The notes beneath the pieces were generated by a model. The model was not told where the DNA came from and made no database searches. It was given only the letters and a program-made list of their open reading frames with translations. A stretch of 42,467 nt of DNA from Planctomycetales bacterium (lineage in GTDB: Bacteria > Planctomycetota > Planctomycetia > Isosphaerales > Isosphaeraceae): NCBI GenBank assembly GCA_027451885.1, contig DAIDHX010000233.1, positions 1-42,467 of the forward strand, given 5' to 3'. The first letter of the stretch is position 1. Every line of letters starts with the position of its first letter. Positions 7,652 through 16,143 of the stretch are shown one piece after another. Made by a program: the position numbers and the translations under genes.

Positions 7652-8896
7652 ATGGCACGAAAATCGATGCTACGGGCAGTGGGGCATCTGGACGCCGACT
7701 GTTTTTACGTGTCGGCGGAGCGGGTGCGCGACTGGTTTTTGCGGGACAAGCCGGTGGGTGTGCTGGGCAATCAGGGGGCGTGCGTGATTGCCAAGAGTTA
7801 CGAGATGAAGCGGGCGGGGGTGGGCACGGGGATGCCGATCTGGGACGCGCTTGTGAAGTGCCCGGATGGGGTGTATGTGAAGCGGGATTTCCGCTGGTAC
7901 GAGGTACTGAGCCGGCTGATGCTGGAGGTGGTGCGGGAGATTTCGCCGCGGGTGGAGTATTACTCGATCGACGAGTTTTTCTTCACGGCGGAGGGGGCGT
8001 GCGCGGACGATTTTCAGCGGCTGGCGGAGTCGATGCGGGACCAGATCTGGGAGCGGCTGGGGGTGCCGGCGACGGTGGGGATTGCGCGTACGCGGACGCT
8101 GGCGAAGTTGATTTCGGACTCGGCGAAGCCGTTTGGTGCGCTTGCGGTGATGGACCGGGATGCGGAGGAGCGGCTGCTGGCGGACCGGCCGGTGACGGAG
8201 ATCACGGGGATCGCGGGCCGGCGTGGAGCGCGGCTGGCCGTCTGGGGGATCAAGACGTGCCTCGACCTGGCGCGGGCGGATCGGCGGCTGGTGCGTTCGG
8301 TGCTGACCGCAACGGGGGAGGCATTGTGGTGGGAGCTCAACGGCGACCCGGTGCAGGCGATCCAGGTGAAGAGGCCTGCGCACAAGGCCATCGCGCGCGG
8401 GGGGAGCTTTGGGGAATCGACCTCCGACCCGGTCCTGCTGCACGCGTGGCTGGTGCGGAACCTGGAGCGGTTGATCGAGGAGCTTGAGTATCACGGGGTT
8501 GCGGCGGGCCGGCTCACGGTGGCGATCCCCTACAAGGACGGGCGTTCCGGCGTGGGGCAGATCAACCTGGCTGCGCCCAGCGACCGGTTCGACATCCTGC
8601 TCGAGGCGGCCCGGCCCTGCCTGCGCACGGCGTGGATCCCGCGGGCGGTGGCCACGCACATGCACGTGATTGCCGAGGATCTCACGCGCAGGCCCGACTG
8701 CTCCGCCGGCGACCTGTTCGAGCCCCCCGGGCGTGCGGAACAGGCCCAGGCCATCGCCCGGCTCAAACGCGCGGTCAACGCCCGCCACGGGCGCTTCGTC
8801 CTCCGGAGCGCAGCCACGCTCGCACTCCCCGCAATCTATCGCGACACCGCCAACTCCTACGACATCTGCGACGTTCGTGGCAAATCCTGCTTCTAA
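7652..8896 (+). CDS. Y-family (translesion) DNA polymerase, UmuC/DinB type
   Basis: From the ATG at 7652 the product has 414 residues. It opens with GHLDADCFYVSAERV, in which Asp14 is a catalytic metal ligand and Tyr19 sits at the steric-gate position. It continues with a UmuC-like VGVLGNQGACVIAKSYEMKRAGVGTGMP segment and YYSIDEFFF (Asp107 and Glu108 catalytic). TVGIARTRTLAKLISD and a helix-hairpin-helix-like region (ITGIAGRRGARLAVWGI) follow, then a little-finger domain from about residue 245. These enzymes copy damaged templates inaccurately and are usually damage-induced. An earlier in-frame start would add only low-complexity sequence. No clear ribosome site precedes the ATG; instead a LexA-like sequence abuts it. 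The SRAP-like gene begins 20 bp after the stop. A long frame on the opposite strand is a GC shadow. Confidence 0.9.
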   Translation: MARKSMLRAVGHLDADCFYVSAERVRDWFLRDKPVGVLGNQGACVIAKSYEMKRAGVGTGMPIWDALVKCPDGVYVKRDFRWYEVLSRLMLEVVREISPRVEYYSIDEFFFTAEGACADDFQRLAESMRDQIWERLGVPATVGIARTRTLAKLISDSAKPFGALAVMDRDAEERLLADRPVTEITGIAGRRGARLAVWGIKTCLDLARADRRLVRSVLTATGEALWWELNGDPVQAIQVKRPAHKAIARGGSFGESTSDPVLLHAWLVRNLERLIEELEYHGVAAGRLTVAIPYKDGRSGVGQINLAAPSDRFDILLEAARPCLRTAWIPRAVATHMHVIAEDLTRRPDCSAGDLFEPPGRAEQAQAIARLKRAVNARHGRFVLRSAATLALPAIYRDTANSYDICDVRGKSCF

Positions 8897-8916
8897 CCCG
8901 AGCGATCGATCCAACG

Positions 8917-9384
8917 ATGTGCATGGGAATCGCCCTGGCCCGATGCGAGCTCCCCCAGGTGCTGGTCGACCGCCACGACCTCACGAGGCGCATCCACGAA
9001 CGCGGCGGCGAGCCCGAGGTCCGCTTCCTTTACCGCGACCGCAAACCCCGACTCCCCGTCTGGCGCGACGGCCGCCTCCAGATCGTGCGCTGGGGGAATG
9101 GACGCAGCGAAAGCCGCTTTCTTCCCGAAACCGGCTGGACCTGGCAAGCCACCATCGACCAGGGCTACTGGAAAAACCTCAACCCCGAAATCGTCGACAT
9201 CCCCGCCTCGCTCGGCCTCGAACGCGGAGTCTGGTACCGCATCCGCCAGGGAATGCGCGGGCTGCTCGTGCCCGACGAAAAGGGAATCGCCGTGGTCTAT
9301 GTGATCTGCGAACCCGCCAGCCACTATTACCAGATCATGACCCGCTCGAACCGCATGCCGGTTCTGATCGACGAACGGATCTAG
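8917..9384 (+). CDS. Small SRAP/HMCES-like protein (tentative)
   Basis: The ATG at 8917 gives 155 residues starting Met-Cys. SRAP proteins (YedK, HMCES) use Cys2, exposed after Met removal, to crosslink abasic sites in single-stranded DNA. Other pieces fit in the family's order: LPVWRDGRLQIVRWG (46-60, compare the RWGL region), NPE at 89-91 where the family has NARAE, GLLVPDEKG (115-123, compare RCLVPADGFYEW), and IMTRSNRMPVL (140-150, compare HDRMPV). The protein is shorter than YedK (about 220 residues) and the usual His before RMPV reads Ser-Asn. It follows the Y-family polymerase by 20 bp on the same strand, consistent with a damage-tolerance pair. The assignment rests on motif order judged by eye. 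As an alternative it may be a separate planctomycete family. Confidence 0.55.
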   Translation: MCMGIALARCELPQVLVDRHDLTRRIHERGGEPEVRFLYRDRKPRLPVWRDGRLQIVRWGNGRSESRFLPETGWTWQATIDQGYWKNLNPEIVDIPASLGLERGVWYRIRQGMRGLLVPDEKGIAVVYVICEPASHYYQIMTRSNRMPVLIDERI

Positions 9385-9390
9385 AAGCGA

Positions 9391-10497
9391 TCATTCCGCC
9401 TCGAGCTTCTTGATCCGCTCGGCCGCGACCCGGGCGGCGTCGGTGCGGGGATAACTCTTCACGACGACCTTGTACATCGCGAGCGCGGCTCTGGTTTTGC
9501 CGTCCTTCTCGAGCCTGCGCGCGGTCTCGAGGGTGCTCGCGGCACGCGACGCTGGGGTGGGCCTGGAAGCGCTCCTGGCCGCGGTTTTCGTCTCGGGTTT
9601 GGCCTCGGGCTCGGCCGCCGAGGCGGCGGCAGGCGCAGCGGCCTTCTTCATGGCCGGCTTCGGTTTCTCGACCACGTCATCGGAAAACGCGTCATCCCGC
9701 GCACTCACGCGCGCGGGCGCGGCCCCCCTGGGCTTTTTACTCTCCGCGGCCATGCGAAGCGCGAGCTTCTTGATGTATTTTTCCGGATTGTCGTTGAACT
9801 CGTCGCGGCAGCCGGTGCAGCAAAGTGGAATCGTCTGCCCCTTGTATGACACCGACATCGTGGCCGCGCCCCCGGTCACCACGCACTTGACCTTGTCGTC
9901 GCCTCCGCCCGATCCCGACGCCGCGAGCGATTCCCCCTCGCGCTGAAGCCCAGCCTGGATCATGCGGCGAAATTGTTTCTCCCCCGCGTCCTGGTGCTCT
10001 TCCAGCAGCGTGTAACGGATGCTGTCGGCATTCGGGCGGATCGAGAGCCGGATCTTCGCCTCGTTCGCCCCGGTCGATGCCGAGACAAGCTGGAGCTGCC
10101 TCGCCCTGGGGTCATACGTCCCTTCGAAGACGAGGTCACGCGGCTTCGCGCCGGTTGTCTTTGCCTCAAACCGGTAACGCGACGTCCTGGGGTCGAACGT
10201 CAGGCGGCCGGAGGCAAGGCTCTTGCTCCCCTTGATCTGCACGGAAAGCCCCACCGGCTTGCCTGACTTGAAAATCCACGCCCAGGAATGCGATTCGCCC
10301 CAGCCCCGAAAGCGCTGGGCGGAATTGTCGAGCGGCATCGCCTGGCCCTTCCACTGCCCGGTGAGATACTCGAGAGGCGCGAGGCCGGCGGGCAGATCGA
10401 GCGTTTCGCCCTGGGAACGGGCTCTTGCCCCTTCGGCTCCCAGGACAAGGGCGGAGACGGCAACGAGACCAAGCAACAGCCGCCGGGTCGGGCTCAT
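9391..10497 (-). CDS. Exported protein: lipocalin-like region, YHS-like metal site, TPR-like tail
   Basis: A signal peptide (MSPTRRLLLGLVAVSALVLG...) starts this 368-residue protein. Residues 35-190 resemble DUF1579/lipocalin-like beta barrels (LEYLTGQWKGQ, GWGESHSWAW, then repeated beta strands). Residues 203-245 hold a TRASH/YHS-like metal motif with Cys205 and the cluster LCCTGC (Cys226, 227, 230), followed by DEFNDNPEKYI. An Ala/Pro/Lys-rich linker (about 255-325) leads to a C-terminal helical pair (AALAMYKVVVKSYPRTDAA) like one TPR unit. Such Cys clusters bind heavy metals, often copper or zinc. Its start overlaps the stop of the redoxin/copper gene by four bases (ATGA), so translation is coupled; together they suggest metal-dependent redox work outside the cytoplasm. 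Specific function unknown. Confidence 0.7.
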   Translation of the reverse strand: MSPTRRLLLGLVAVSALVLGAEGARARSQGETLDLPAGLAPLEYLTGQWKGQAMPLDNSAQRFRGWGESHSWAWIFKSGKPVGLSVQIKGSKSLASGRLTFDPRTSRYRFEAKTTGAKPRDLVFEGTYDPRARQLQLVSASTGANEAKIRLSIRPNADSIRYTLLEEHQDAGEKQFRRMIQAGLQREGESLAASGSGGGDDKVKCVVTGGAATMSVSYKGQTIPLCCTGCRDEFNDNPEKYIKKLALRMAAESKKPRGAAPARVSARDDAFSDDVVEKPKPAMKKAAAPAAASAAEPEAKPETKTAARSASRPTPASRAASTLETARRLEKDGKTRAALAMYKVVVKSYPRTDAARVAAERIKKLEAE

Positions 10498-12515
10498 GGT
10501 CGCGAACCTTTCGCTGGAGAGTTCGAAGCGCCCGCGGCGTTCGACGATTTCTCGTTCGAGACCAGCCGGCGAACGGTCCGAAGTGCTGTGATGGTGGCTT
10601 TTTCCCTGCGTGAAGCAAGCTCCGGCCCCTGAGGACGCCCCGCGCCCGCCGGCACATCCAGATCAACAAACCCGATCATCATCTCCTCAAACGTCTGCTC
10701 GCCCCAGTGAATCGTCGCGTTCGGGTCGGGGTTGTAGGGGTTTGCCGCCGAGTTGTCGAAATGCGCCAGGCAGTCGATCCGCGTGCCCCTGGGCAAGTCC
10801 ATCGGACTCTCAAAAATATAATAGCTCTGCCACGCGAAGTCGTACGCCGGCACCGAAAGAACCGTGACAGGTTTTTGCCCGGGCAAGGTTACGGTGTACT
10901 TGAAGTCCTTGCCGCGCAGGTGCATGTGCGGCAGAAAGCTTAGCAGCCTGGCGTCGGCCTCGAGCGTGAACGAGGCGGAAACGGCGACGTTGTTCGCCCT
11001 GGGCGGAATGATGAAATCGAGGTTGGCGATGGGGATGGTATAGGCCTCGCGTTTCGGCGGGGTTTTGGCGAAAACGAAGCCCACCTTCGAGCGATCGTTA
11101 CGAATCTTGCCGTTGGGGGTGTAATGGATCTGGAAGAGCAGGTCGGAGCCGGCGGGGATGCGCTTGGCCACGCCATCGGGGAGCTTGGTCGGCAGGTCTC
11201 CCGGCGCATAGGCGCAGAAGTGGACCAGATCGGGCCGGCCGTCGGCCTTCTTTTTGTTTGGGTCCAGCAGGTACACGATGATGTGGTGCACGACAGTGCG
11301 ATCCCCTGGCACCGCCTCCGCGGCCTGAATGAACCGATCTTCCTTCCAGCCGGTCGGCACTTTGAAGTGCACGTAATCGACCACACCCTGCGCGGGGACG
11401 TAATACGGCTCGGGGATCTCGAAGACGACGTCGGGCTTGCCGATCGTCCAGCCGTCGGAGAAGGAAGTGGGTTTGGGCAGGGCGGACGGATCGCCAAGGG
11501 CGGTTCCCTGGTCGAGCCAGGCGAGCAAGGTTGCGCGTTCCCGGGGCGTGAGGCCGCGATCGTTCTTGAAATGGCCGAAATGCGGATCGGCGTGCCAGGG
11601 CGGCATGCGGCGATCCTCGACGGCTTCTCGGATCACGCCCGCCTTGCGTCTGGCGTCGTCATAACTCAGCAAGGAAAAGGGCGCGACCTGGCCGGGGCGA
11701 TGGCATGACTGGCATTTGCGCGCCAGCAGGTCGGCAACGGCGCCGGCATAGGTCACCTGCCCCACGTCGATCGGATGCGCGGATTCCTCGCGATCAAGCT
11801 GGGCGGCCACGCTCTCAGCCAGGCCCCGAATCCTGGGCTGCCGCGCGGCCGCGTTCGCCGGCGCCGCGGCCCGCTCGATCACACACCCGGCGACCTCGGT
11901 CGCGGTAACCTTGATCGGCTTGCCCGCGACCATGGCCTCCAGGGCGTCTTGCAAGAAGTTGTGAACCGCCCTGTCCTTCGCCTTGCCGTAGGTGTACTGA
12001 TCGTCGATCGCGCCGCGGTAACGCAAGCGGCAAAAGCCGTCCAGTACGAGCGTCTCGCACGTTCGCTCGACAAGCGCGGAATCCGCCACCACATTGCCCA
12101 CGTCCTTGAGCACCGGGAACGTCAGGCCGTATTCCCGAGCGTGTTTGGCAACCGCCTCCAGGCTGTCAGACGCGTTGGAATTCACTCCCAGAAACACCAC
12201 TCCGCGCGGGCCGAAGGATTTCTCCAGCTCCACCAGGCGGGGCAGATAAAGATTGCCGACGGGGCAATCCGTTCCGAGAAAGACGATCACGATGGCCTTT
12301 TTGCCGATGAAGCCATGCAGCGTGACCTCGCGGCCGCTGATCGCGTCCTTGAGCGTGAAATTGCTCACGCGCTGCATGAGCCCGCGATTCGCCGGGAGCG
12401 TTTTGGAACTGGGCGCAGCGTCATCCCCGCGTGCCGGGGCGAGCCAGGCGATCGAGGCGGCAACCGCCATCGCAACCAGAGAGAAAGATACGCCCAGCCA
12501 ACGAGATCGGGCCAT
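10494..12515 (-). CDS. Secreted redoxin / c-type haem / copper monooxygenase-like fusion
   Basis: After a signal peptide (residues 1-30) this 673-residue protein carries three units. First is a thioredoxin-fold redoxin (50-200) with FLGTDCPVGN; Cys84 is present but the second Cys of CxxC is not, as in many AhpC/TSA-like redoxins. Second is a haem-binding segment with CQSCH (268-272) and MPPWHAD. Third is a region like the C-terminal half of copper type II ascorbate-dependent monooxygenases, with TVVHHIIVYL (His410, 411), QIHYTPNG (His464) and PHMHLRG (His530, 532). I have seen this arrangement as typical of planctomycetes; its substrate is not known. The ATG has AGGAG upstream. The gene is first in a two-gene unit with the YHS-like protein. 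A periplasmic location is inferred from the signal peptide and haem motif. Confidence 0.85.
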   Translation of the reverse strand: MARSRWLGVSFSLVAMAVAASIAWLAPARGDDAAPSSKTLPANRGLMQRVSNFTLKDAISGREVTLHGFIGKKAIVIVFLGTDCPVGNLYLPRLVELEKSFGPRGVVFLGVNSNASDSLEAVAKHAREYGLTFPVLKDVGNVVADSALVERTCETLVLDGFCRLRYRGAIDDQYTYGKAKDRAVHNFLQDALEAMVAGKPIKVTATEVAGCVIERAAAPANAAARQPRIRGLAESVAAQLDREESAHPIDVGQVTYAGAVADLLARKCQSCHRPGQVAPFSLLSYDDARRKAGVIREAVEDRRMPPWHADPHFGHFKNDRGLTPRERATLLAWLDQGTALGDPSALPKPTSFSDGWTIGKPDVVFEIPEPYYVPAQGVVDYVHFKVPTGWKEDRFIQAAEAVPGDRTVVHHIIVYLLDPNKKKADGRPDLVHFCAYAPGDLPTKLPDGVAKRIPAGSDLLFQIHYTPNGKIRNDRSKVGFVFAKTPPKREAYTIPIANLDFIIPPRANNVAVSASFTLEADARLLSFLPHMHLRGKDFKYTVTLPGQKPVTVLSVPAYDFAWQSYYIFESPMDLPRGTRIDCLAHFDNSAANPYNPDPNATIHWGEQTFEEMMIGFVDLDVPAGAGRPQGPELASRREKATITALRTVRRLVSNEKSSNAAGASNSPAKGSRP

Positions 12516-12812
12516 GCGAGCGACTCCTGCGAGCAGATTCCATCCAGGGCAACGACAAACCGGTTATCCGTCTATTCGTCGATGCTGCCATGGTATTCAG
12601 CCTGAGCGTGAGGAATCAAGGGAACCAGCACGGTTGCCGGTTGCTCGCTTCCTTTGCGGCTGCGTGGACCTTGCGGCCTTTAGGGAGTGGATAGCAAACG
12701 GCGCCACAAGCCAGCGTAATCGGCCCTGATCACGCGCATCCGAGGCCACAGCAAGGCCGATAAGACTCTCGATCCGGCAGGAGGCCGGCGTGTCGCGAGG
12801 GTCAGACGGACG
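12516..12812. other. Divergent upstream region, no gene seen
   Basis: This 297-bp stretch separates the minus-strand redoxin fusion from the plus-strand glycosyltransferase, so it should hold both promoters. I could not pick out convincing -35/-10 pairs, a tRNA or a small gene. Confidence 0.4.
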
Positions 12813-14498
12813 ATGCCAATCGATCGAGCAGAGAGCTCGGAATGGTCGCCCCCTGTCGCAGGAACGGGCGAGATCGCAACAGGGCGGGCGCTTGAGCGTC
12901 TCGTCTGGCTGTTTGTCGGCCTGGGGCTGGCCATCCGCGTCACGCGTTATCTGGTCGACTACCCGCTCTGGCATGACGAGGCATTCGTCGCCGCCAACCT
13001 GATCCACCGGGGATTTGTGGAGCTCCTGCGCCCGCTCGATTACAGCCAGGTCGCCCCCGCGGCGTTTCTGGCGATCGAGCTTGCCGCGGTGCGGCTGTTC
13101 GGCTTTGCGGAGTTGCCGCTGCGGCTGTTCCCGTTTCTTTGCGGTCTGGCGGGGATGGTCGTTTTTGAGCGACTGGCGCGCGCGATTCTATCGGGGCCGG
13201 CGCGGGTTGCGGCGGTGGCCATTCTGGCGACGTCGGTCTACTCGATTCGGCACACGGCGGAAGTCAAGCCATACTCGAGCGACCTGCTCGCGGCGGCGGT
13301 CCTGCTTCTGTTTGCCGTGCGTGCCGCGCAGGAGCCTGGGCGGAGCCGGCGGCTCTGGTGGCTCGCGGCCATCGTGCCCGTTTGCCTGGCTGTCTCGTAC
13401 CCGGCGATTCTGGTCACGGGGGGGATCCTGTGTGCGCTCGCCCCGCAAGCTCTGCGGGCGCCCTCCCGGGCCGTGCGGCTGGGGTTTCTCACCTTCGCCA
13501 TCGTCACCGTCGCCAGCTTCCTGGCAATTTACTTCGGCGTGACTTACATCCAGAGCGATGCGCTTCGGGTGCATTACCGCGAGGGATACTGGCGCGAGGC
13601 GTTTCCATCGTGGGATCGGCCCTGGTTGATTCCCCTGTGGCTCTTGCGGGTTCACACCGGCACGCCCATGGCCTACCCCGTTGGCGGCGACTGGGGCGCA
13701 AGCTCGGCGACCTTCGCGGCCTGCGTGGCGGGCGCGATTGCCCTTCACCGAGCAGGCCGGAGTGTCGAGCTCAAGCTCCTGCTCGCGCCCGTGCTGATGG
13801 GCCTCATTGCCGCCTCACTGGGCCGCTATCCTTACGGTGGCGCACCCCGGCTCACGCAGTATCTCGTGCCAACCATCGCCATCCTCGCCGCCGCGGGGCT
13901 GGGTAGACTCTTCCAGTATCTGGCCACGCGAGGCGTCTCCCACGGCGGCTTCCGGCTCGCCACCCTGGCGTTCGCCCTCCTCGGCTGCGGGATCATGGCG
14001 CGGGACGTGATCTGGCCTTACCGCGTTGAAAGCGACCTCCGGACCCGCCAGTTCGCACGCTGGTTCTGGACCGAGTACGCGCGCGGAACCGACCTCGTTT
14101 GCGCCCGCGAGGACCTGCAAATCGACGCCCGCCCCGCGCTCTGGAATCGGGGCATGAGCGCCATCTATCTCTGCCACCGCGCGATGTTCGCCCAGCGGCA
14201 ACCCGCCCCAACCCGCGATCCAGCCAATCTCGCAGCCTCAGACCGCCCAGCGCGGATTGTCTTCTTTGACAAGCTCCCCGAGGCGGGAACGGGCCCCTCA
14301 GCCTGGCTCTCCGCGCTGAGCACGACGCATGAGATCGGTCCGCCCCGCGAATTCCTGATCCATCCTGGCCGTCTGGGCGAGGCCTGGCTGCGTGACTGTT
14401 ACATCGTCGTGCCGGTGACCCCACGAAACGGGGAGGCGCTCGCCCGCAAGCCCGATCCCCAGGATGAGAGGCCGACCCAGGGCGTCTTCACACGGTGA
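12813..14498 (+). CDS. GT39-type membrane glycosyltransferase
   Basis: The 561-residue protein has a short cytoplasmic N-terminus and about ten hydrophobic segments, starting with RLVWLFVGLGLAIRVTRYLV. The first extracytoplasmic loop contains YPLWHDEAF; the Asp-Glu pair in this loop is the catalytic hallmark of the dolichyl-phosphate-mannose:protein mannosyltransferase / ArnT-like superfamily. Further pieces that fit are FAELPLRLFPFLCG, HTAEVKPYSSDLLAAA and a GRYPYGGAPRLTQYLVP loop. Members transfer a sugar from a polyprenyl-phosphate donor to protein, lipid A or glycans on the outer side of the membrane. The acceptor cannot be inferred here because no glycan-biosynthesis genes are adjacent. 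A second, different GT39-like protein lies at 37666-39099. The ribosome site is weak (GACGGACG). The call as a superfamily member is fairly secure. Confidence 0.8.
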   Translation: MPIDRAESSEWSPPVAGTGEIATGRALERLVWLFVGLGLAIRVTRYLVDYPLWHDEAFVAANLIHRGFVELLRPLDYSQVAPAAFLAIELAAVRLFGFAELPLRLFPFLCGLAGMVVFERLARAILSGPARVAAVAILATSVYSIRHTAEVKPYSSDLLAAAVLLLFAVRAAQEPGRSRRLWWLAAIVPVCLAVSYPAILVTGGILCALAPQALRAPSRAVRLGFLTFAIVTVASFLAIYFGVTYIQSDALRVHYREGYWREAFPSWDRPWLIPLWLLRVHTGTPMAYPVGGDWGASSATFAACVAGAIALHRAGRSVELKLLLAPVLMGLIAASLGRYPYGGAPRLTQYLVPTIAILAAAGLGRLFQYLATRGVSHGGFRLATLAFALLGCGIMARDVIWPYRVESDLRTRQFARWFWTEYARGTDLVCAREDLQIDARPALWNRGMSAIYLCHRAMFAQRQPAPTRDPANLAASDRPARIVFFDKLPEAGTGPSAWLSALSTTHEIGPPREFLIHPGRLGEAWLRDCYIVVPVTPRNGEALARKPDPQDERPTQGVFTR

Positions 14499-14502
14499 AC
14501 GA

Positions 14503-14519
14503 CCGATCGCGGCGATCGG
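14503..14519 (+). terminator. Possible stem-loop after the glycosyltransferase gene
   Basis: CCGATC (14503-14508) pairs with GATCGG (14514-14519) around a five-base loop, starting four bases after the stop codon. There is no T run, so it may only weakly terminate transcription or protect the 3' end. Confidence 0.35.
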
Positions 14520-14680
14520 AGCGTTCCTGTGCCATGGCTGGCGGAACTCCTGCGAGGTTCGGTCTGGCAAGCAGGGTCGACGAGGGTTAATATTGGCAGT
14601 GAAGTGGTCAGGAGAGGACGCGCGAGGTCGCTCCTGATCGATGCCGGTCTTGATCCAGAGTCACGCGACGGGGGTTCACC

Positions 14681-14947
14681 ATGCGCTTTGCAGAGGTGAT
14701 CCTGCCCGATCTGGGTACCGGTCCGGACGTGCCGATTGTGGTGAGCTACTGGTTCGCTGCCCGCGGCGACCAGGTCTTTGAGGGTGAGCGTTTGGTGGAG
14801 GTCCTTGTGGGGCCTGCCACTTACGACGTCTCAGCGCCCGCGTCGGGACGTTTGGCCGAGATTCGTGGTCGGGAGGACGACCGGGTGAAGGTCGGGTCGG
14901 TGCTCGGCCTGATCGCGACCGGCGAGGAACCGTCGGACGTACCTTAG
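14681..14947 (+). CDS. Lipoyl/biotinyl-like domain protein lacking the acceptor lysine
   Basis: The 88-residue protein is a single lipoyl-like domain: VILPDLG at the start, GDQVFEGERLVEV, then VSAPASGRLAEI, and VKVGSVLGLIATG at the end, the paired half-motifs of a beta sandwich. In E2 lipoyl domains the hairpin between the halves reads DKA, with Lys carrying lipoate; here the corresponding stretch reads VGPATYDV and has no lysine. It also lacks the biotin motif AMKM. It is therefore unlikely to be lipoylated in the normal way. It stands 39 bp before the Nudix gene on the same strand and may share its transcript. Possible roles are a structural module or a non-covalent partner domain; the function is unknown. 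Confidence 0.7.
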   Translation: MRFAEVILPDLGTGPDVPIVVSYWFAARGDQVFEGERLVEVLVGPATYDVSAPASGRLAEIRGREDDRVKVGSVLGLIATGEEPSDVP

Positions 14948-14986
14948 CCCGTCTCCCTTGCACGGACTGTCGACCAGTCGCTGCCC

Positions 14987-15451
14987 ATGACGACCATTCA
15001 CGAGCGCTCCGCCGGGATCATTCCCTATCGCCGGGGCAAGGATCAGCAGAATGAATATCTGATCCTGCATTCGGCGACGGTGCGCAACCCGCGCGCCAGG
15101 TGGGAATTTCCCAAGGGGGGCGTGGAGACGGGCGAGTCGACCCGCACGACCGCGTCGCGTGAGTTCCACGAGGAAACCGCGCTCGTCGACTGGGAAATTG
15201 TGGAGGGGTTTGAGCGCAGCCTGTCGTACACCTATGTGCGCAAGGGGCGCAAGGTGGTCAAGACGGTGACGTATTACATCGCCCGGGTGAATGATTCGTC
15301 CTCGCTGGCGAAATCGCCGGAGCACGTGGAGGATGCGCTCGGGCGCTGGCATTGCTGGGGCAGTTTCGAGGAGATCAGCCAGCTTCTGTTTCACGCCAAG
15401 ATCCGCCAGGTCTTCGCGGAGGCCGACCTCTGGCTCAAGGGGCGGTCATGA
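14987..15451 (+). CDS. Nudix hydrolase (bis(5'-nucleosyl)-tetraphosphatase-like)
   Basis: The 154-residue protein begins HERSAGIIPYRRG and has the motif WEFPKGGVETGES...ASREFHEETAL (residues 39-65). It matches the Nudix box GX5EX7REUXEEXGU, with the final Gly replaced by Ala; Glu59, Glu62 and Glu63 would hold the metal. The WEFPKGG lead-in is typical of diadenosine-tetraphosphate hydrolases, which split Ap4A to ATP and AMP, but MutT-like activities are possible. Its stop codon overlaps the thymidylate kinase start (ATGA), so the two are translationally coupled, giving a small nucleotide/replication operon with holB. Confidence 0.85.
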   Translation: MTTIHERSAGIIPYRRGKDQQNEYLILHSATVRNPRARWEFPKGGVETGESTRTTASREFHEETALVDWEIVEGFERSLSYTYVRKGRKVVKTVTYYIARVNDSSSLAKSPEHVEDALGRWHCWGSFEEISQLLFHAKIRQVFAEADLWLKGRS

Positions 15452-16143
15452 CGAGCGAACGTCCGCATGGGCATCCGGGGCTGTTTTTGGTTCTTGACGG
15501 GCCTGACGGCGGCGGCAAAACCACACAAGTTCAGCGTCTGGCGGAGTGGCTGCGTTCGCTGGGCTGGCGGGTGACAACCTGCCGCGATCCCGGCGGCACG
15601 GCCCTGGGCGACCGAGTGCGCCCGATCGTGCTTGACCGCTCCGAGATCCGCATCGGACTGCGGGCAGAAATGATGCTTTATCAGGCCAGCCGGGCGCAGC
15701 TTGTGGAGGAGATCATCGCTCCCGCGCTCGCATCCGGCGGGGTGGTCATCTCCGACCGATACTTGCTGGCGAACATTGTGTATCAGGGGACCGCGGGGGG
15801 CCTGATCGAGGAGGAGGTCGGCCTGGTGGGGCTGGTGGCGACCGGCGGCGTTTTGCCCGATTTGACGCTCATCCTCGACGTTCCGGTGGAGGTCGCGCGC
15901 GCCCGGGTGGGCCCCGCGCGGGATCGGATCGAGGATCGGCCGTGGGAATATCATGAACGGGTGCGATCGGGGTTTCTGGCCGCGCTTGCAAGCGGTTCGC
16001 CCTGTCCGTATTACCCCGCGCCGCTGGTTCGGATCGACGCCGCGCAGGATGCCGACCACGTTTACGAGAATCTCAAGCACGAGGTGGAGCATGTCCTGGC
16101 TGGGCGTGAAGGTCGCGAGCCGCGCTCCGGAAAACCTGCGTGA
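15448..16143 (+). CDS. tmk: Thymidylate kinase
   Basis: The ATG at 15448 overlaps the Nudix stop by four bases and gives 231 residues, the usual size. The P-loop reads LDGPDGGGKTTQ (residues 17-27), followed by TTCRDPGGTALGDRVRPIVL (the substrate loop with the DPGGT variant of the EPGGT motif). Then come MMLYQASRAQLVEEII and the DRY-type sequence VISDRYLLANIVYQG (binding dTMP), and LTLILDVPVEVARARVG before the lid region. The enzyme phosphorylates dTMP to dTDP with ATP, the committed step to dTTP. The next gene, DNA polymerase III delta', starts inside its end by 53 bp; tmk-holB neighbours are a common bacterial arrangement, which supports both calls. Confidence 0.93.
   Translation: MTSERPHGHPGLFLVLDGPDGGGKTTQVQRLAEWLRSLGWRVTTCRDPGGTALGDRVRPIVLDRSEIRIGLRAEMMLYQASRAQLVEEIIAPALASGGVVISDRYLLANIVYQGTAGGLIEEEVGLVGLVATGGVLPDLTLILDVPVEVARARVGPARDRIEDRPWEYHERVRSGFLAALASGSPCPYYPAPLVRIDAAQDADHVYENLKHEVEHVLAGREGREPRSGKPA

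Noticed and set aside
7670-8914. 414-codon minus-strand frame
   Set aside because: Exact antisense of the Y-family polymerase; Arg/His/Pro-rich translation without motifs.
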